Assembly: GCF_022829465.1 (NCBI RefSeq) | Contig: NZ_JAKSXZ010000097.1 | Location: 186,001 to 250,000, forward strand | Reading direction: 5' to 3' | Length of the DNA stretch: 64,000 nucleotides | Origin: Methylobacterium sp. J-067 | GTDB taxonomy: Bacteria; Pseudomonadota; Alphaproteobacteria; Rhizobiales; Beijerinckiaceae | Part shown: positions 44,246 to 53,093 of the stretch, piece by piece | Layout of the letters: each line of letters begins with the position of its first letter | Position numbering within the stretch: the first letter of the stretch is position 1 | Notes under the pieces: model-generated | What the model saw: only the letters and a program-made list of their open reading frames with translations | Told to the model about the DNA's origin: nothing | The model's database searches: none | Program-made: the position numbers and the translations under genes

Positions 44246-47200
44246 ATGTTCCGTTCGTTGATGACCGCGCGGCGCTTCGCGCCATTGTTCTGGTGCCAGT
44301 TCTTCTCGGCCTTCAACGACAATTTCCTCAAGAACGCGCTCGCTTTCCTGATCCTGTTCGGCATCGACGGGCATGGCGGCGCGCCTGGGGACGGCCATGC
44401 CGGCGTGCTGGTGACGCTGGCGAGCGCCGTGTTCATCGGCCCGTTCTTCATCCTGTCGGGGCTCGGCGGCCAATGGGCTGACCGCTACGACAAGGCGCTG
44501 ATGGCGCGCCGCCTCAAGTTCGCGGAGATCTTCGCGGCCGGCTGCGCGGTGATCGGCTTCCTGCTGCACTCGGTGCCGGTGCTCTTCGTGGCGCTCGGCC
44601 TGTTCGGGACAATCGCGGCGCTGTTCGGCCCGATCAAATACGGCATCCTGCCCGACCACCTGCGGCGGGAGGAGTTGCCCGCCGGCAACGCGCTGGTCGA
44701 GGCCGCGACGTTCCTCGCCATCCTGCTCGGCACCATCGCGGCGGGCACCGCCTCGGCGATGGGCGGCTCGGGCGCCCTGTTCGCCGCCCTCGTCATGGCC
44801 TTCGCCGTGCTGTGCTGGCTCTCCGCCCGGATGATCCCCGCGACGGGGGAGGGCGCGCCGGATTTGAAGGTCGACCGCAACATCGCCCGCTCCACCGCCA
44901 GCCTGCTGCGCGACCTCTGGGTCGATACGCGGCTGTGGCGCGGCTCGCTCATCGTGAGCTGGTTCTGGCTGGTTGGCGTGGTGGTGCTGTCGCTGCTGCC
45001 GGTGTTGGTGCGCAACGCCTTCAATGGCACCGAGACGGTCATCACCCTGCTGCTCGCGACCTTCTCCATCGGCATCGCCCTGGGATCGGGCCTCGCCTCC
45101 TGGCTCGCCAGCGGACGCATCGTGCTGCTGCCGACGCCGGTCGGCGCGGTGCTGATGGCGCTGTTCGGCTTCGACCTCGCATGGACGATCTCGCATCTAC
45201 CGCCGGTCCCGGCGGAGGCCATCGGACCCGTCGCGTTCCTGCGCAGCCAGCACGGCCTGCGCACGGTGATCGACTTCCTCGGCCTCGCCATGGCGGGGGG
45301 CCTCTACATCGTGCCCTCCTTCGCGGCGGTGCAGGCCTGGGCCGACAAGGCGATGCGTGCCCGCATCATCGGCGCGGTCAACGTCATCACCGCCGCCTTC
45401 ATGGTCGGCGGCACGCTGGCTCTGGCGGCACTTCAGGCGGCGGGCCTGTCGATGGCGAGCCTGCTCGCCCTCGTGGCGGTGTTGAACCTCGTGGTCGGCG
45501 CGGTGGTGCTCGCCACCCTGCCGACGAGCCCGTTCCGGGACGCGATCTCGATCCTGTTCCGGGCCTTCTACCGCCTGGAGGTGCGCGGCCTCGACAACAT
45601 CGAGAAGGCCGGGCCGAACTGCATCGTGGCCCTCAACCACGTCTCGTTCCTCGACGCGCCGCTGGCCCTGTCGCTCCTCGATCAGGAGCCGGTCTTCGCC
45701 ATCGACAGCGGCATCGCCAAGCGCTGGTGGGTGAAGCCCTTCCTCAGGATGACGAAGGCGATGCCCCTCGATCCGACGCGGCCGCTCGCCACCCGCACGC
45801 TCATCAACGCCGTGCGCTCCGGCGAGACGCTGATCATCTTCCCCGAGGGGCGGCTCACCGTCACCGGCAGCCTGATGAAGGTCTATGACGGGGCCGGGCT
45901 CATCGCGGACAAGTCCGGCGCCATGGTGGTGCCGGTGAAGATCGACGGCCTGGAGCAGACCGTCTTCTCGCGCCTGTCCCGGCGGCAGGTGCGCCGCCGC
46001 TGGTGGCCGAAGGTGATTGTCACCGTCATGCCACCTCTGCGGCTTAGCGTCGATCCGGCGCTGAAGGGCAAGTCCCGGCGGCAGGCGGCGGGCGCGGAAC
46101 TCTACGACGCGATGTCGGAACTGCTCTTCCGAACCACCGAGATCGACCGCGGGCTGATGGCCGCCCTGATCGACGCGGGCGACAACCACGGCTGGCGCCG
46201 CAACGCTCTGGAGGATCCCGTCACCGGGCGGCTGACCTACGGGCGGCTCGTGATGGCGGCCAACATCCTCGGCCGGAAGCTGATGGCCTACGCCCCCGAG
46301 GGGGGACGCATCGGCCTGATGCTGCCCAACGCCAACGGCACGGTGGTGACGTTCTTCGCCCTGGCCTCGGCGGGGCGGGTGCCGGCGATGATTAACTTCT
46401 CGGCGGGGCCGAAGAACGTGCTCTCGGCCTGCGCCACGGCGGAGGTATCCACGGTGCTGACCTCCCGCGCCTTCATCGAGAAGGGCCGCCTCGGCGCCCT
46501 CGTGGAGGCGATGAAGGACAAGGTGAAGCTCGTCTACCTCGAAGACCTGCGCGCCACGATCACGACGGCGGACAAGATCCGCGGCTTCCTCGCCCCCCGC
46601 AAGCCGCTGGTGAAACGCGGCGGCGAGGATCCGGCGGCGGTGCTGTTCACCTCCGGCAGCGAGGGCACGCCGAAGGGCGTCGTGCTCGCCAACCGCTGCA
46701 TGCTCGCCAACGTGGCACAGGTGGCGGCGCGGATCGATTTCGGGCCGATGGACAAGGTGTTCAACGTGCTGCCGGTGTTCCACGCTTTCGGCCTCACCGC
46801 CGGCACGGTGTTGCCCCTGGTCTCCGGCGTACCGGTCTACCTCTATCCGTCGCCGCTGCATTACCGGATCGTGCCGGAGCTCATCTACGGCTCGAACAGC
46901 ACAGTTCTGTTCGGGACGGACACGTTCCTCACCGGCTACGCCCGCGCGGCCCATTCCTACGATCTGCGCTCCCTGCGCTACGTCGTGGCCGGCGCCGAGG
47001 CGGTGAAGGACACGACCCGCCGGACATGGCTCGAGAAGTTCGGCCTGCGCATCCTCGAAGGCTACGGCGTCACCGAGTGCGGGCCGGTCGTCGCCCTCAA
47101 CACGCCGATGTTCAACCGCTTCGGCACGGTGGGCCGCATCCTCCCCGGCATCGAGACCCGGCTCGATCCCGTGCCGGGCATCGACGAGGGCGGGCGCCTC

Positions 47201-47671
47201 GTCCTGCGCGGGCCCAACATCATGCTGGGCTACCTGAAATCCGATCAGCCCGGCCGCTTGCAGCCGCCACCCGAGGGTTGGCACGATACCGGCGACATCG
47301 TCACCATCGATGCGGAGGGGTTCGTGACCATCCGGGGCCGGGCCAAGCGCTTCGCCAAGGTCGCGGGCGAGATGGTCTCCCTGGCCGCCGTCGAGGCGCT
47401 GGCCTCGGAACTCTGGCCCGACCGCCTGAGCGCCGTCTCCGCCGTGCCGGATGCGCGCAAGGGCGAGCGACTGGTGCTGTTCACCCAGGCGAAGGAGGCG
47501 ACCCGCGCTGCCTTTCAGAGCTTCGCCAAGGGCAAGGGCGCCTCGGATGTCTCGATCCCCGCCGAGGTGGTGGTGCGCGAGGACATCCCCCTGCTCGGCG
47601 CCGGCAAGATCGATCTCTTCGCCCTCGACAAGCTGGCCCGGGAGCGCGCCGACGCCCCCGAGGCCGCCTGA
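44246..47671 (+). CDS. Three-domain lysophospholipid transporter/acyltransferase/acyl-ligase (LplT-PlsC-Aas type)
   Basis: A 1141-residue fusion. Residues 1-420 form a 12-helix MFS domain like LplT (lysophospholipid flippase; FFSAFNDNFLKNALAFL at the start). Residues about 440-620 are a PlsC acyltransferase with His465/Asp470 (NHVSFLDAP) and FPEGRLT near 532. Residues about 640-1130 are an acyl-activating enzyme with FTSGSEGTPKGVVLA near 801 and GYGVTECGPV. In E. coli, LplT and Aas do this in two proteins to re-acylate lysophosphatidylethanolamine at the inner membrane. The single-chain form is also known in other Proteobacteria. GGAG precedes ATG 44246. pbpC follows 19 bp later. Confidence 0.93.
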   Translation: MFRSLMTARRFAPLFWCQFFSAFNDNFLKNALAFLILFGIDGHGGAPGDGHAGVLVTLASAVFIGPFFILSGLGGQWADRYDKALMARRLKFAEIFAAGCAVIGFLLHSVPVLFVALGLFGTIAALFGPIKYGILPDHLRREELPAGNALVEAATFLAILLGTIAAGTASAMGGSGALFAALVMAFAVLCWLSARMIPATGEGAPDLKVDRNIARSTASLLRDLWVDTRLWRGSLIVSWFWLVGVVVLSLLPVLVRNAFNGTETVITLLLATFSIGIALGSGLASWLASGRIVLLPTPVGAVLMALFGFDLAWTISHLPPVPAEAIGPVAFLRSQHGLRTVIDFLGLAMAGGLYIVPSFAAVQAWADKAMRARIIGAVNVITAAFMVGGTLALAALQAAGLSMASLLALVAVLNLVVGAVVLATLPTSPFRDAISILFRAFYRLEVRGLDNIEKAGPNCIVALNHVSFLDAPLALSLLDQEPVFAIDSGIAKRWWVKPFLRMTKAMPLDPTRPLATRTLINAVRSGETLIIFPEGRLTVTGSLMKVYDGAGLIADKSGAMVVPVKIDGLEQTVFSRLSRRQVRRRWWPKVIVTVMPPLRLSVDPALKGKSRRQAAGAELYDAMSELLFRTTEIDRGLMAALIDAGDNHGWRRNALEDPVTGRLTYGRLVMAANILGRKLMAYAPEGGRIGLMLPNANGTVVTFFALASAGRVPAMINFSAGPKNVLSACATAEVSTVLTSRAFIEKGRLGALVEAMKDKVKLVYLEDLRATITTADKIRGFLAPRKPLVKRGGEDPAAVLFTSGSEGTPKGVVLANRCMLANVAQVAARIDFGPMDKVFNVLPVFHAFGLTAGTVLPLVSGVPVYLYPSPLHYRIVPELIYGSNSTVLFGTDTFLTGYARAAHSYDLRSLRYVVAGAEAVKDTTRRTWLEKFGLRILEGYGVTECGPVVALNTPMFNRFGTVGRILPGIETRLDPVPGIDEGGRLVLRGPNIMLGYLKSDQPGRLQPPPEGWHDTGDIVTIDAEGFVTIRGRAKRFAKVAGEMVSLAAVEALASELWPDRLSAVSAVPDARKGERLVLFTQAKEATRAAFQSFAKGKGASDVSIPAEVVVREDIPLLGAGKIDLFALDKLARERADAPEAA

Positions 47672-47690
47672 CCGGGGCGGGGGCCAGGGT

Positions 47691-49709
47691 ATGGGCAGGC
47701 TGCGGCTCCCCATCCTGGCCCTCGGCCTCGCGGCGCTTATCGCCTATGCCCTATCCCTGCCGCCCCTCGACCTGAGTGCCGCGCGGGCGCGCTCGGTGGT
47801 GGTGCTCGACAGGGCAGGGGACCTGTTGCGCCCCTTCGCGACGGCGGATGGCCGCTGGCGCCTTCCGGTGGGCGCCGGGTCGGTCGATCCACGCTATCTC
47901 GCGATGCTGCGCGCCTACGAAGACAGGCGCTTCGACCACCATGCCGGCATCGACCCCGCCGCCGTGCTGCGGGCGGCGCTCCAGGGCCTGCGCCACGGGC
48001 GCATCGTCTCCGGGGGCTCGACCCTATCGATGCAGGTCGCCCGGCTCGTGGAACCGCGGGCGCAGCGCTCGGTGGCCGCGAAGCTGCGGCAGGCGGTGCG
48101 GGCGGTGAGCCTGGAACGCCGGCTCGGCAAGGCACCGGTGCTCGACCTCTACCTCGCCCTCGCGCCGTTCGGCGGCGCGCTCGAAGGCGTGCGGGCGGCG
48201 AGCCTCGCCTATTTCGGCCGCGAGCCCGCCCGGCTCACCGTGGCGCAGGCGGCCCTGCTCGTGGCCCTGCCGCAATCGCCCGAGACCCGCCGACCCGACC
48301 GCTTCCCCGAACGGGCCAGGGCGGCGCGCGACCGGGTGATCGGCATCGCCCAGGCGCGCGGGCTCCTCACCGCCGACGAGGCGGCGCAGGCGCGAGCTGA
48401 GCCGGTCCCGCATGGCCGCCGCCCCTTCCCGATGATCGCCGCCCACGCCGCCGAGGAGGCGGTCGCCGCCGACCCGGCAAACCCGGTGGTCCGCCTGAGC
48501 CTCGACGGGCGGCTGCAGGCAAGCCTCGAAGCGCTGGCCACGGAGCGGGCCGCCTCGGCGGGGCCGGTGCTGTCGGCGGCTATCGTGGTGCTCGACAACC
48601 GCGACGGACGCCTCCTCGCGCAGGTGGGCAGCGCCGGCTACCTCGACGCGAGCCGGCGCGGGGCCATCGACATGACCCGCGCCATCCGCTCGCCCGGCTC
48701 GGCGCTGAAGCCCTTCGTCTACGCCATGGCGTTCGACGCCGGGCTCGCCCATCCCGAGACACTGATTGAGGACCGCCCGTCGCGCTTCTCCGCGAGCTAC
48801 GCGCCGGAGAATTTCGACCTCACGTTCCAGGGCACGGTCAGCGCCCGGCGGGCGCTGCAACTCTCCCTCAACGTGCCGGCCGTCGCGCTGATGGAGGCGG
48901 TGGGGCCGGCGCGCTTCGTGGCGCATCTGCGCGCGGCGGGGGCCGATCTGCGCCTGCCGCGTGAGGCCGCCCCCGGCCTGCCGGTCGCCCTGGGCGGGCT
49001 CGGCCTCACCCTCACCGACCTCGCCCAGCTCTATGCCGGCCTCGCCCGCGAAGGGCGGATGCCGCCCCCGATGGACGCCAAGCGGATCGCGGGGGATGTG
49101 GCCGCGTGGTACGTCGCCGACATCCTGCGCGGGACGCCGCCGCCGGACAACGCCCTGCCGAACCGCATCGCCTACAAGACCGGCACCTCCTTCGGCTACC
49201 GGGATGCCTGGGCGGTCGGGTTCGACCGGCGCGTCACCATCGCCGTGTGGGTCGGGCGGGCAGACGGAGCCGCCGTCCCGGGCCTCGTCGGACGGATCGT
49301 CGCGGCGCCGATCCTGTTCGATGCCTTCGCCCGCTTCGGCGGCGAACCGGCCTTCGGCCCGCGCCCGGCCGAGGCCCTGGTCGCCGCCAATTCCGCCCTG
49401 CCGCCGCCCCTGCGCCGCCTCGCCCACGACGAGGCGCAGGAGGGCGCGCCCGCTCTGAAGATCGCCTATCCGCCGGACGGGGCGCGGGTCGATCTCGGCC
49501 TCGCCGGGCCCGGCGGCAGGGCGGGGGAGGGCGTGATCCTGAAGGCGTCGGGCGGCGTACCACCCCTGACTTGGATGATCGACGGGATGCCCGTCGATCG
49601 CACGATCCGTCGTCAATCGACCTGGGTGCCGGATGGTGCAGGCTTCGCCCGTATCTCTGTTCTCGACGCAAACGGCGCGACCGACAGCGTCGCGGTACGA
49701 ATTGAGTGA
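47691..49709 (+). CDS. pbpC: Penicillin-binding protein 1C
   Basis: A 672-residue class A PBP. A signal anchor is at about 5-24 (RLPILALGLAALIAYALSL). The GT51 domain has catalytic Glu77 in YEDRRFDHHAG and GGSTLSMQVARL. The transpeptidase has Ser337/Lys340 (SALK), SLN in LSLNVPAV, and Lys496 (KTGTS). The last 90 residues form the BiPBP_C domain (LKIAYPPDGARVDL, PPLTWMIDG) found in PBP1C. The start is ATG 47691, 19 bp after the lipid re-acylation gene. PBP1C glycosyltransferase is active in E. coli, while its transpeptidase role is less clear. Confidence 0.94.
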   Translation: MGRLRLPILALGLAALIAYALSLPPLDLSAARARSVVVLDRAGDLLRPFATADGRWRLPVGAGSVDPRYLAMLRAYEDRRFDHHAGIDPAAVLRAALQGLRHGRIVSGGSTLSMQVARLVEPRAQRSVAAKLRQAVRAVSLERRLGKAPVLDLYLALAPFGGALEGVRAASLAYFGREPARLTVAQAALLVALPQSPETRRPDRFPERARAARDRVIGIAQARGLLTADEAAQARAEPVPHGRRPFPMIAAHAAEEAVAADPANPVVRLSLDGRLQASLEALATERAASAGPVLSAAIVVLDNRDGRLLAQVGSAGYLDASRRGAIDMTRAIRSPGSALKPFVYAMAFDAGLAHPETLIEDRPSRFSASYAPENFDLTFQGTVSARRALQLSLNVPAVALMEAVGPARFVAHLRAAGADLRLPREAAPGLPVALGGLGLTLTDLAQLYAGLAREGRMPPPMDAKRIAGDVAAWYVADILRGTPPPDNALPNRIAYKTGTSFGYRDAWAVGFDRRVTIAVWVGRADGAAVPGLVGRIVAAPILFDAFARFGGEPAFGPRPAEALVAANSALPPPLRRLAHDEAQEGAPALKIAYPPDGARVDLGLAGPGGRAGEGVILKASGGVPPLTWMIDGMPVDRTIRRQSTWVPDGAGFARISVLDANGATDSVAVRIE

Positions 49710-49797
49710 TTTGCGGGCATTGGCGTCAAGCAAGCTTTACTATGGCGTTGTTGGGTCAATTCACGAATTCTCAACCGAACCACGCATAACTCATGCG

Positions 49798-50862
49798 ATG
49801 ATGTGGTCTCAGCTGAGGACATATTGCGCTGCCGCGGTGGCGCTCGCTGCGCTCGCTGCGCTCGCAGCCGCGACGGGTCCCGCCGGGACCACGGAAGATG
49901 ACCGCCGCGCCGTGTGGCGGGCCGCCTACCGCCCGCCCTCGGTCATCCCCTTCCCCGAGACCAACCCCTACTCCCCCGCCAAGGCGGATCTCGGCCGCCG
50001 GCTGTTCTTCGATCCCATCCTGTCCGGGAACAACGACCGCGCCTGCGTCTCCTGCCACCGTCCGGACCTCGCATGGTCCGACGGGCGGGCGCGCGCCTCC
50101 ACCCTCGTGGGCGGCGACATGGACCTGCGCACGCCGACGCTCCTGAACGTCGCGTGGCAGGACGGGCCGCTCGGGTGGGACGGCAAGTTCCACAGCCTGG
50201 AACTCGTGGCGCGGGCGCCGATCACCGGCATCGGCAACATGAACTCCACGATCCCCGATGCGGTGAAGCGCGTCTCGGCGGACGACAGCTACCGCGAGGC
50301 CTTCGCCGCCGCCTTTGGCGATCCCGTGGTGAGCGCCGAGCGGCTGGACGCGGCATTGGCCACGTTCCAGCGCCTGATCGTGGCCGGCGAGGCGCCGTTC
50401 GACCGCTGGATCTCCGGCGACGAGACGGCGATCCCCGATGCGGCGAAGCGCGGCTTCGATCTGTTCAACGGCCGCGCCGGCTGTGCGAGCTGCCATTCCG
50501 GCTGGTCGTTCACCGACAACTCGTTCCACGACATCGGCACCGCCACGGGCAGCGATATCGGCCGGGGCCGGTTCATGCCGAATTCGGTCGCCCTGCGCTA
50601 CGCCTTCAAGACGCCGACTCTGCGCGAGGTCGGCAAGCGCGCACCCTTCATGCACGACGGCTCGATCCCGACGCTCGAAGCGGTGATCGACCTCTACGAC
50701 AAGGGCGGGATCGAGCGGCCGAGCCGCTCCCGGCAGATCAAGCCGCTGAACCTCACGGCCGAAGAGAAGGCCGACCTTCTCGCCTTCCTCGGCACGCTCA
50801 CCGCCGATGGCGACCGGGACGAGACCTCGGCGGTCTTCCCGCCCCAGGCGCCGACGCCCTGA
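49798..50862 (+). CDS. Di-haem cytochrome c peroxidase family protein (CcpA/MauG-like)
   Basis: A 354-residue exported protein. The signal peptide (MMWSQLRTYCAAAVALAALAA) includes three tandem 9-base repeats. Two c-type haem sites are Cys83-x-x-Cys86-His87 (CVSCHRP) and Cys229-x-x-Cys232-His233 (CASCHSG). Conserved family blocks are LGRRLFFDPILSGNNDRAC, PTLLNVAWQDGPLGWDGK and TPTLREVGKRAPFMHDG. It would act in the periplasm, either reducing H2O2 with cytochrome c electrons or modifying a protein as MauG does for methylamine dehydrogenase. No mau genes are adjacent, so peroxidase is the safer call. Start ATG 49798 or 49801. Confidence 0.9.
   Translation: MMWSQLRTYCAAAVALAALAALAAATGPAGTTEDDRRAVWRAAYRPPSVIPFPETNPYSPAKADLGRRLFFDPILSGNNDRACVSCHRPDLAWSDGRARASTLVGGDMDLRTPTLLNVAWQDGPLGWDGKFHSLELVARAPITGIGNMNSTIPDAVKRVSADDSYREAFAAAFGDPVVSAERLDAALATFQRLIVAGEAPFDRWISGDETAIPDAAKRGFDLFNGRAGCASCHSGWSFTDNSFHDIGTATGSDIGRGRFMPNSVALRYAFKTPTLREVGKRAPFMHDGSIPTLEAVIDLYDKGGIERPSRSRQIKPLNLTAEEKADLLAFLGTLTADGDRDETSAVFPPQAPTP
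49840..49866 (+). repeat. Three tandem 9-bp repeats in a signal-peptide coding region
   Basis: GCGCTCGCT at 49840-49848 and 49849-49857, then GCGCTCGCA at 49858-49866. They encode Ala-Leu-Ala three times in the hydrophobic core of the peroxidase signal peptide. A change in copy number would keep the frame and alter the length of the hydrophobic core. Confidence 0.85.
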
Positions 50863-50889
50863 GGGCGCCGCAGGCTCCCCTCGCGGGGC

Positions 50890-51051
50890 CTAGTGGAAGA
50901 CCGGCAGGCCGGAGCCGAGCAGAACCAGCCCCGATACGAGGAACACGCCGCCCGAGGTCTCGAAGGCTTCGGCGCGCAGGCCTGCGGACGGCGCGTGAGC
51001 CGCGAGGGCGACGCCGAGGCAGAGGCTGAGAGCGCTCGCCAATCCCACCAT
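50890..51051 (-). CDS. Small membrane protein, unknown
   Basis: A 53-residue protein starting at ATG 51051 with GGAG upstream. Two hydrophobic segments (VGLASALSLCLGVALAAHA and GGVFLVSGLVLLGSGLPVF) form a likely hairpin in the membrane. A longer reading from 51117 adds 22 hydrophilic residues but has no better ribosome site. No family is recognised. Convergent with the peroxidase gene, 27 bp away. Confidence 0.5.
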   Translation of the reverse strand: MVGLASALSLCLGVALAAHAPSAGLRAEAFETSGGVFLVSGLVLLGSGLPVFH

Positions 51052-51196
51052 GAACGACTTCTCCGCAAGGCTCTCCGGGTGCCCCGGCGCGACCGCTACG
51101 GCCACGCTAGGCGCCAAGCCTTAACCGCATGCTTCCAGCGGCCGTTCCTCGGAGGCTGGGGACAGTGCGTGCTCTGAGACACACAGAATCCACAGC

Positions 51197-51223
51197 GTTA
51201 ACCTTTTGGGTAGACATGTTAAC
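51197..51223. promoter_or_regulatory. Paired GTTAAC sites, 21 bp apart, in an AT-rich promoter region
   Basis: GTTAAC occurs at 51197-51202 and 51218-51223, that is, two helical turns apart, about 75-100 bp before the membrane-protein gene at 51298. The surrounding 51185-51290 is markedly AT-richer than the window average. A dimeric regulator site is possible. It is not a CtrA TTAA-N7-TTAA site, because the spacing is 17. Confidence 0.3.
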
Positions 51224-51297
51224 AAAGGCTTAGCGTCCGGAGGCGGAATCGATTTAAATTCATTTCATAAAGCACGGCCGATCAGGGCGAGGGTCTT

Positions 51298-52350
51298 ATG
51301 CAGTCCCCCAGGAATTTGTTTTCTGGTCTTCTTTCGCCCTTCGCCGCCGCGGTCCCGTTGAGCTTAGCCTTGTCAGGCGAAGCCAGCGCGCATGTGAAGT
51401 GGTTCTGCGCCTACGATGTATCGGGCCAGCCGCGCGGTCTTGAGAACGTGCTCTGTCTCAATTTCGAATGGTTGGTCGCGCTGGCCCTGGCCTGCCTGAT
51501 GTTCGGCTGCCTTGCCGAGGGCACGCCGCTCGGCACCGCGCTGCTCAACGCCCTCGACCGCGTGACGACCCGCATCCGCACCGACACCGAGCTTCTGGTG
51601 CGCGCCACGGTCGGCTTCTTCTTCGTCTCGCTCTGGGGCCTCGGCGGCGTCATCCTGACGCCCGAACTCAAGACCGACGTCGCCTGGATCCCGTGGTTCC
51701 AGCTGGCCCTCGCCGGATGCCTGATCTGGCGCAGGACGATGCCGATCACCGGCCTCGGGATCGTGTTCCTGTTCTCATACGCCACCGCGCAGTACGGCCT
51801 GTTCCACCTCGCGGACTACCCGGTGTTCCTGGGCGTCGCCACATACTTGATCCTGCGCGGCCTCGACGTGTCGCCCTACGGCATCCGCCCCCTCGACATC
51901 GTCCGCTGGACCGCCGCGATCACCCTGATGTGGGCCTCCGTCGAGAAGTGGGCCTACCCGCAATGGACGGATCCGCTGATCGCAGCCAAGCCGTCCATGA
52001 CGATGGGCGCGAGCCCCGAGCTCTTCATGCAGGCGGCCGGCGTCATCGAGTTCACCCTCGCCTTCGCCCTGATCTGGACCCCGCTGGTGCGCCGCACCTC
52101 CGCCCTGATCCTGGCCGGCGTGTTCATCTCGGCCATCTTCGAGTTCGGCAAGATCGACGCCATCGGCCATTCCGGCATCATCGTGGTCCTGCTCGGCATC
52201 GCCGCCGACGACGTGCGGGCCAAGGTCCGGGTCCGCGACACGGTCCTCGCCCCGGCGTGGTACGCCGCCTCCCTCGCCGGCTTCCTGCTGCTCTACTATC
52301 TCGGCCACGCCGCGATGTATGGCGGGTTCTCGGAACTGCCGGTGATCTAA
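51298..52350 (+). CDS. Multi-pass membrane protein, DoxX-like, unknown
   Basis: A 350-residue protein with a signal-like N-terminus (FAAAVPLSLALSGEASA) and about eight to nine transmembrane helices. A Cys/Trp-rich extracytoplasmic start (HVKWFCAYDVSG) follows the signal. Segments such as TLMWASVEKWAYPQW, VIEFTLAFALIWTPLVRR and FEFGKIDAIGHSGIIVVLLG resemble the DoxX/terpene-type four-helix membrane families, but I cannot name a family with confidence. The Glu/Lys-containing helix 6 and the His in AIGHSG could bind a metal. The upstream region is AT-rich with paired GTTAAC sites. Confidence 0.7.
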   Translation: MQSPRNLFSGLLSPFAAAVPLSLALSGEASAHVKWFCAYDVSGQPRGLENVLCLNFEWLVALALACLMFGCLAEGTPLGTALLNALDRVTTRIRTDTELLVRATVGFFFVSLWGLGGVILTPELKTDVAWIPWFQLALAGCLIWRRTMPITGLGIVFLFSYATAQYGLFHLADYPVFLGVATYLILRGLDVSPYGIRPLDIVRWTAAITLMWASVEKWAYPQWTDPLIAAKPSMTMGASPELFMQAAGVIEFTLAFALIWTPLVRRTSALILAGVFISAIFEFGKIDAIGHSGIIVVLLGIAADDVRAKVRVRDTVLAPAWYAASLAGFLLLYYLGHAAMYGGFSELPVI

Positions 52351-52356
52351 GCCCCC

Positions 52357-53064
52357 TCAGCGCGACCGGCCGAACGACGGGAAGGCGTCGTTCAGGCCGG
52401 TCAGCAAGATCTGGGTGCCGACGCAGAGGAGCAGGAAGGCGAAGAGCCGCCCCAGCACCCGCGCCCGCGCCGGCCCGATCAGGGCGACCACCCGGTCCGC
52501 CGAGCCGTAGACCAGGGCGACGAGCAGGGCGACGCCGAGCGCAGCCAGTGAGACCCCGGTGTAGAACCCGATCCGGTCGGCCAGCACCTCGGGCCGGCTC
52601 GCCCCCAGCGTGATCGCCACCGCGATGGTGCCGGGGCCGGTGGTGAAGGGGAGGGTGAGGGGGAAGAAGGCGATCTCGGCGAGGTTGCCGGAGGGCGCCT
52701 CCACCGGCAGGTCCTGGGCCCGCCTGTCCCGCGAGCCCGACGCCTCGGCCTGCTTGCGGGCCTCCCGCGCCTCCGGCCGGTTGAGCTGCGTCCAGGCCGA
52801 GGACATCACCACGAGCCCCCCGGCGATGCGCAGGGCCGCGAGGCTGACCCCGAAGAAGTTCAGGATCGGCGTACCCGCCCACAGGGCGCCGAGCATGATC
52901 ATCGCCGCGTAGACGCCGATCCGCCGCGAGAGCAGGACCCGCTCGGCATGGCTGAAGCCGCCCGCGACCTGCGCGAAGATGAGCGAGCCGCCGATCGGGT
53001 TGACGATGGCGATCAGGCCCGAAAAGGCCAGCAGGAAGTGCTGGATCGTGGAATCGACGTTCAC
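52357..53064 (-). CDS. MarC family integral membrane protein
   Basis: A 235-residue protein with six transmembrane helices. Conserved parts are AIVNPIGGSLIFAQ near 19-32 and IAFFPLTLPFTTGPGTIAVA near 130-149, both with the helix-breaking NPxG/GPG seen in MarC/LysE-like proteins. A polar insert of about 30 residues (RPEAREARKQAEASGSRD) sits in the middle loop. GTG 53064 is preceded by GGAGGACGGAG. Despite the name, MarC has no proven role in multiple antibiotic resistance. Confidence 0.92.
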   Translation of the reverse strand: MNVDSTIQHFLLAFSGLIAIVNPIGGSLIFAQVAGGFSHAERVLLSRRIGVYAAMIMLGALWAGTPILNFFGVSLAALRIAGGLVVMSSAWTQLNRPEAREARKQAEASGSRDRRAQDLPVEAPSGNLAEIAFFPLTLPFTTGPGTIAVAITLGASRPEVLADRIGFYTGVSLAALGVALLVALVYGSADRVVALIGPARARVLGRLFAFLLLCVGTQILLTGLNDAFPSFGRSR

Positions 53065-53093
53065 CCGGCTCCGTCCTCCGTTCGGAGCATGGT

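Noticed and set aside
45197-47713. Minus-strand open frame of 838 codons opposite the MFS/PlsC/ligase gene
   Set aside because: Same effect: low-complexity His/Arg/Gly protein, no ribosome site, and the plus strand carries three clear enzyme domains.
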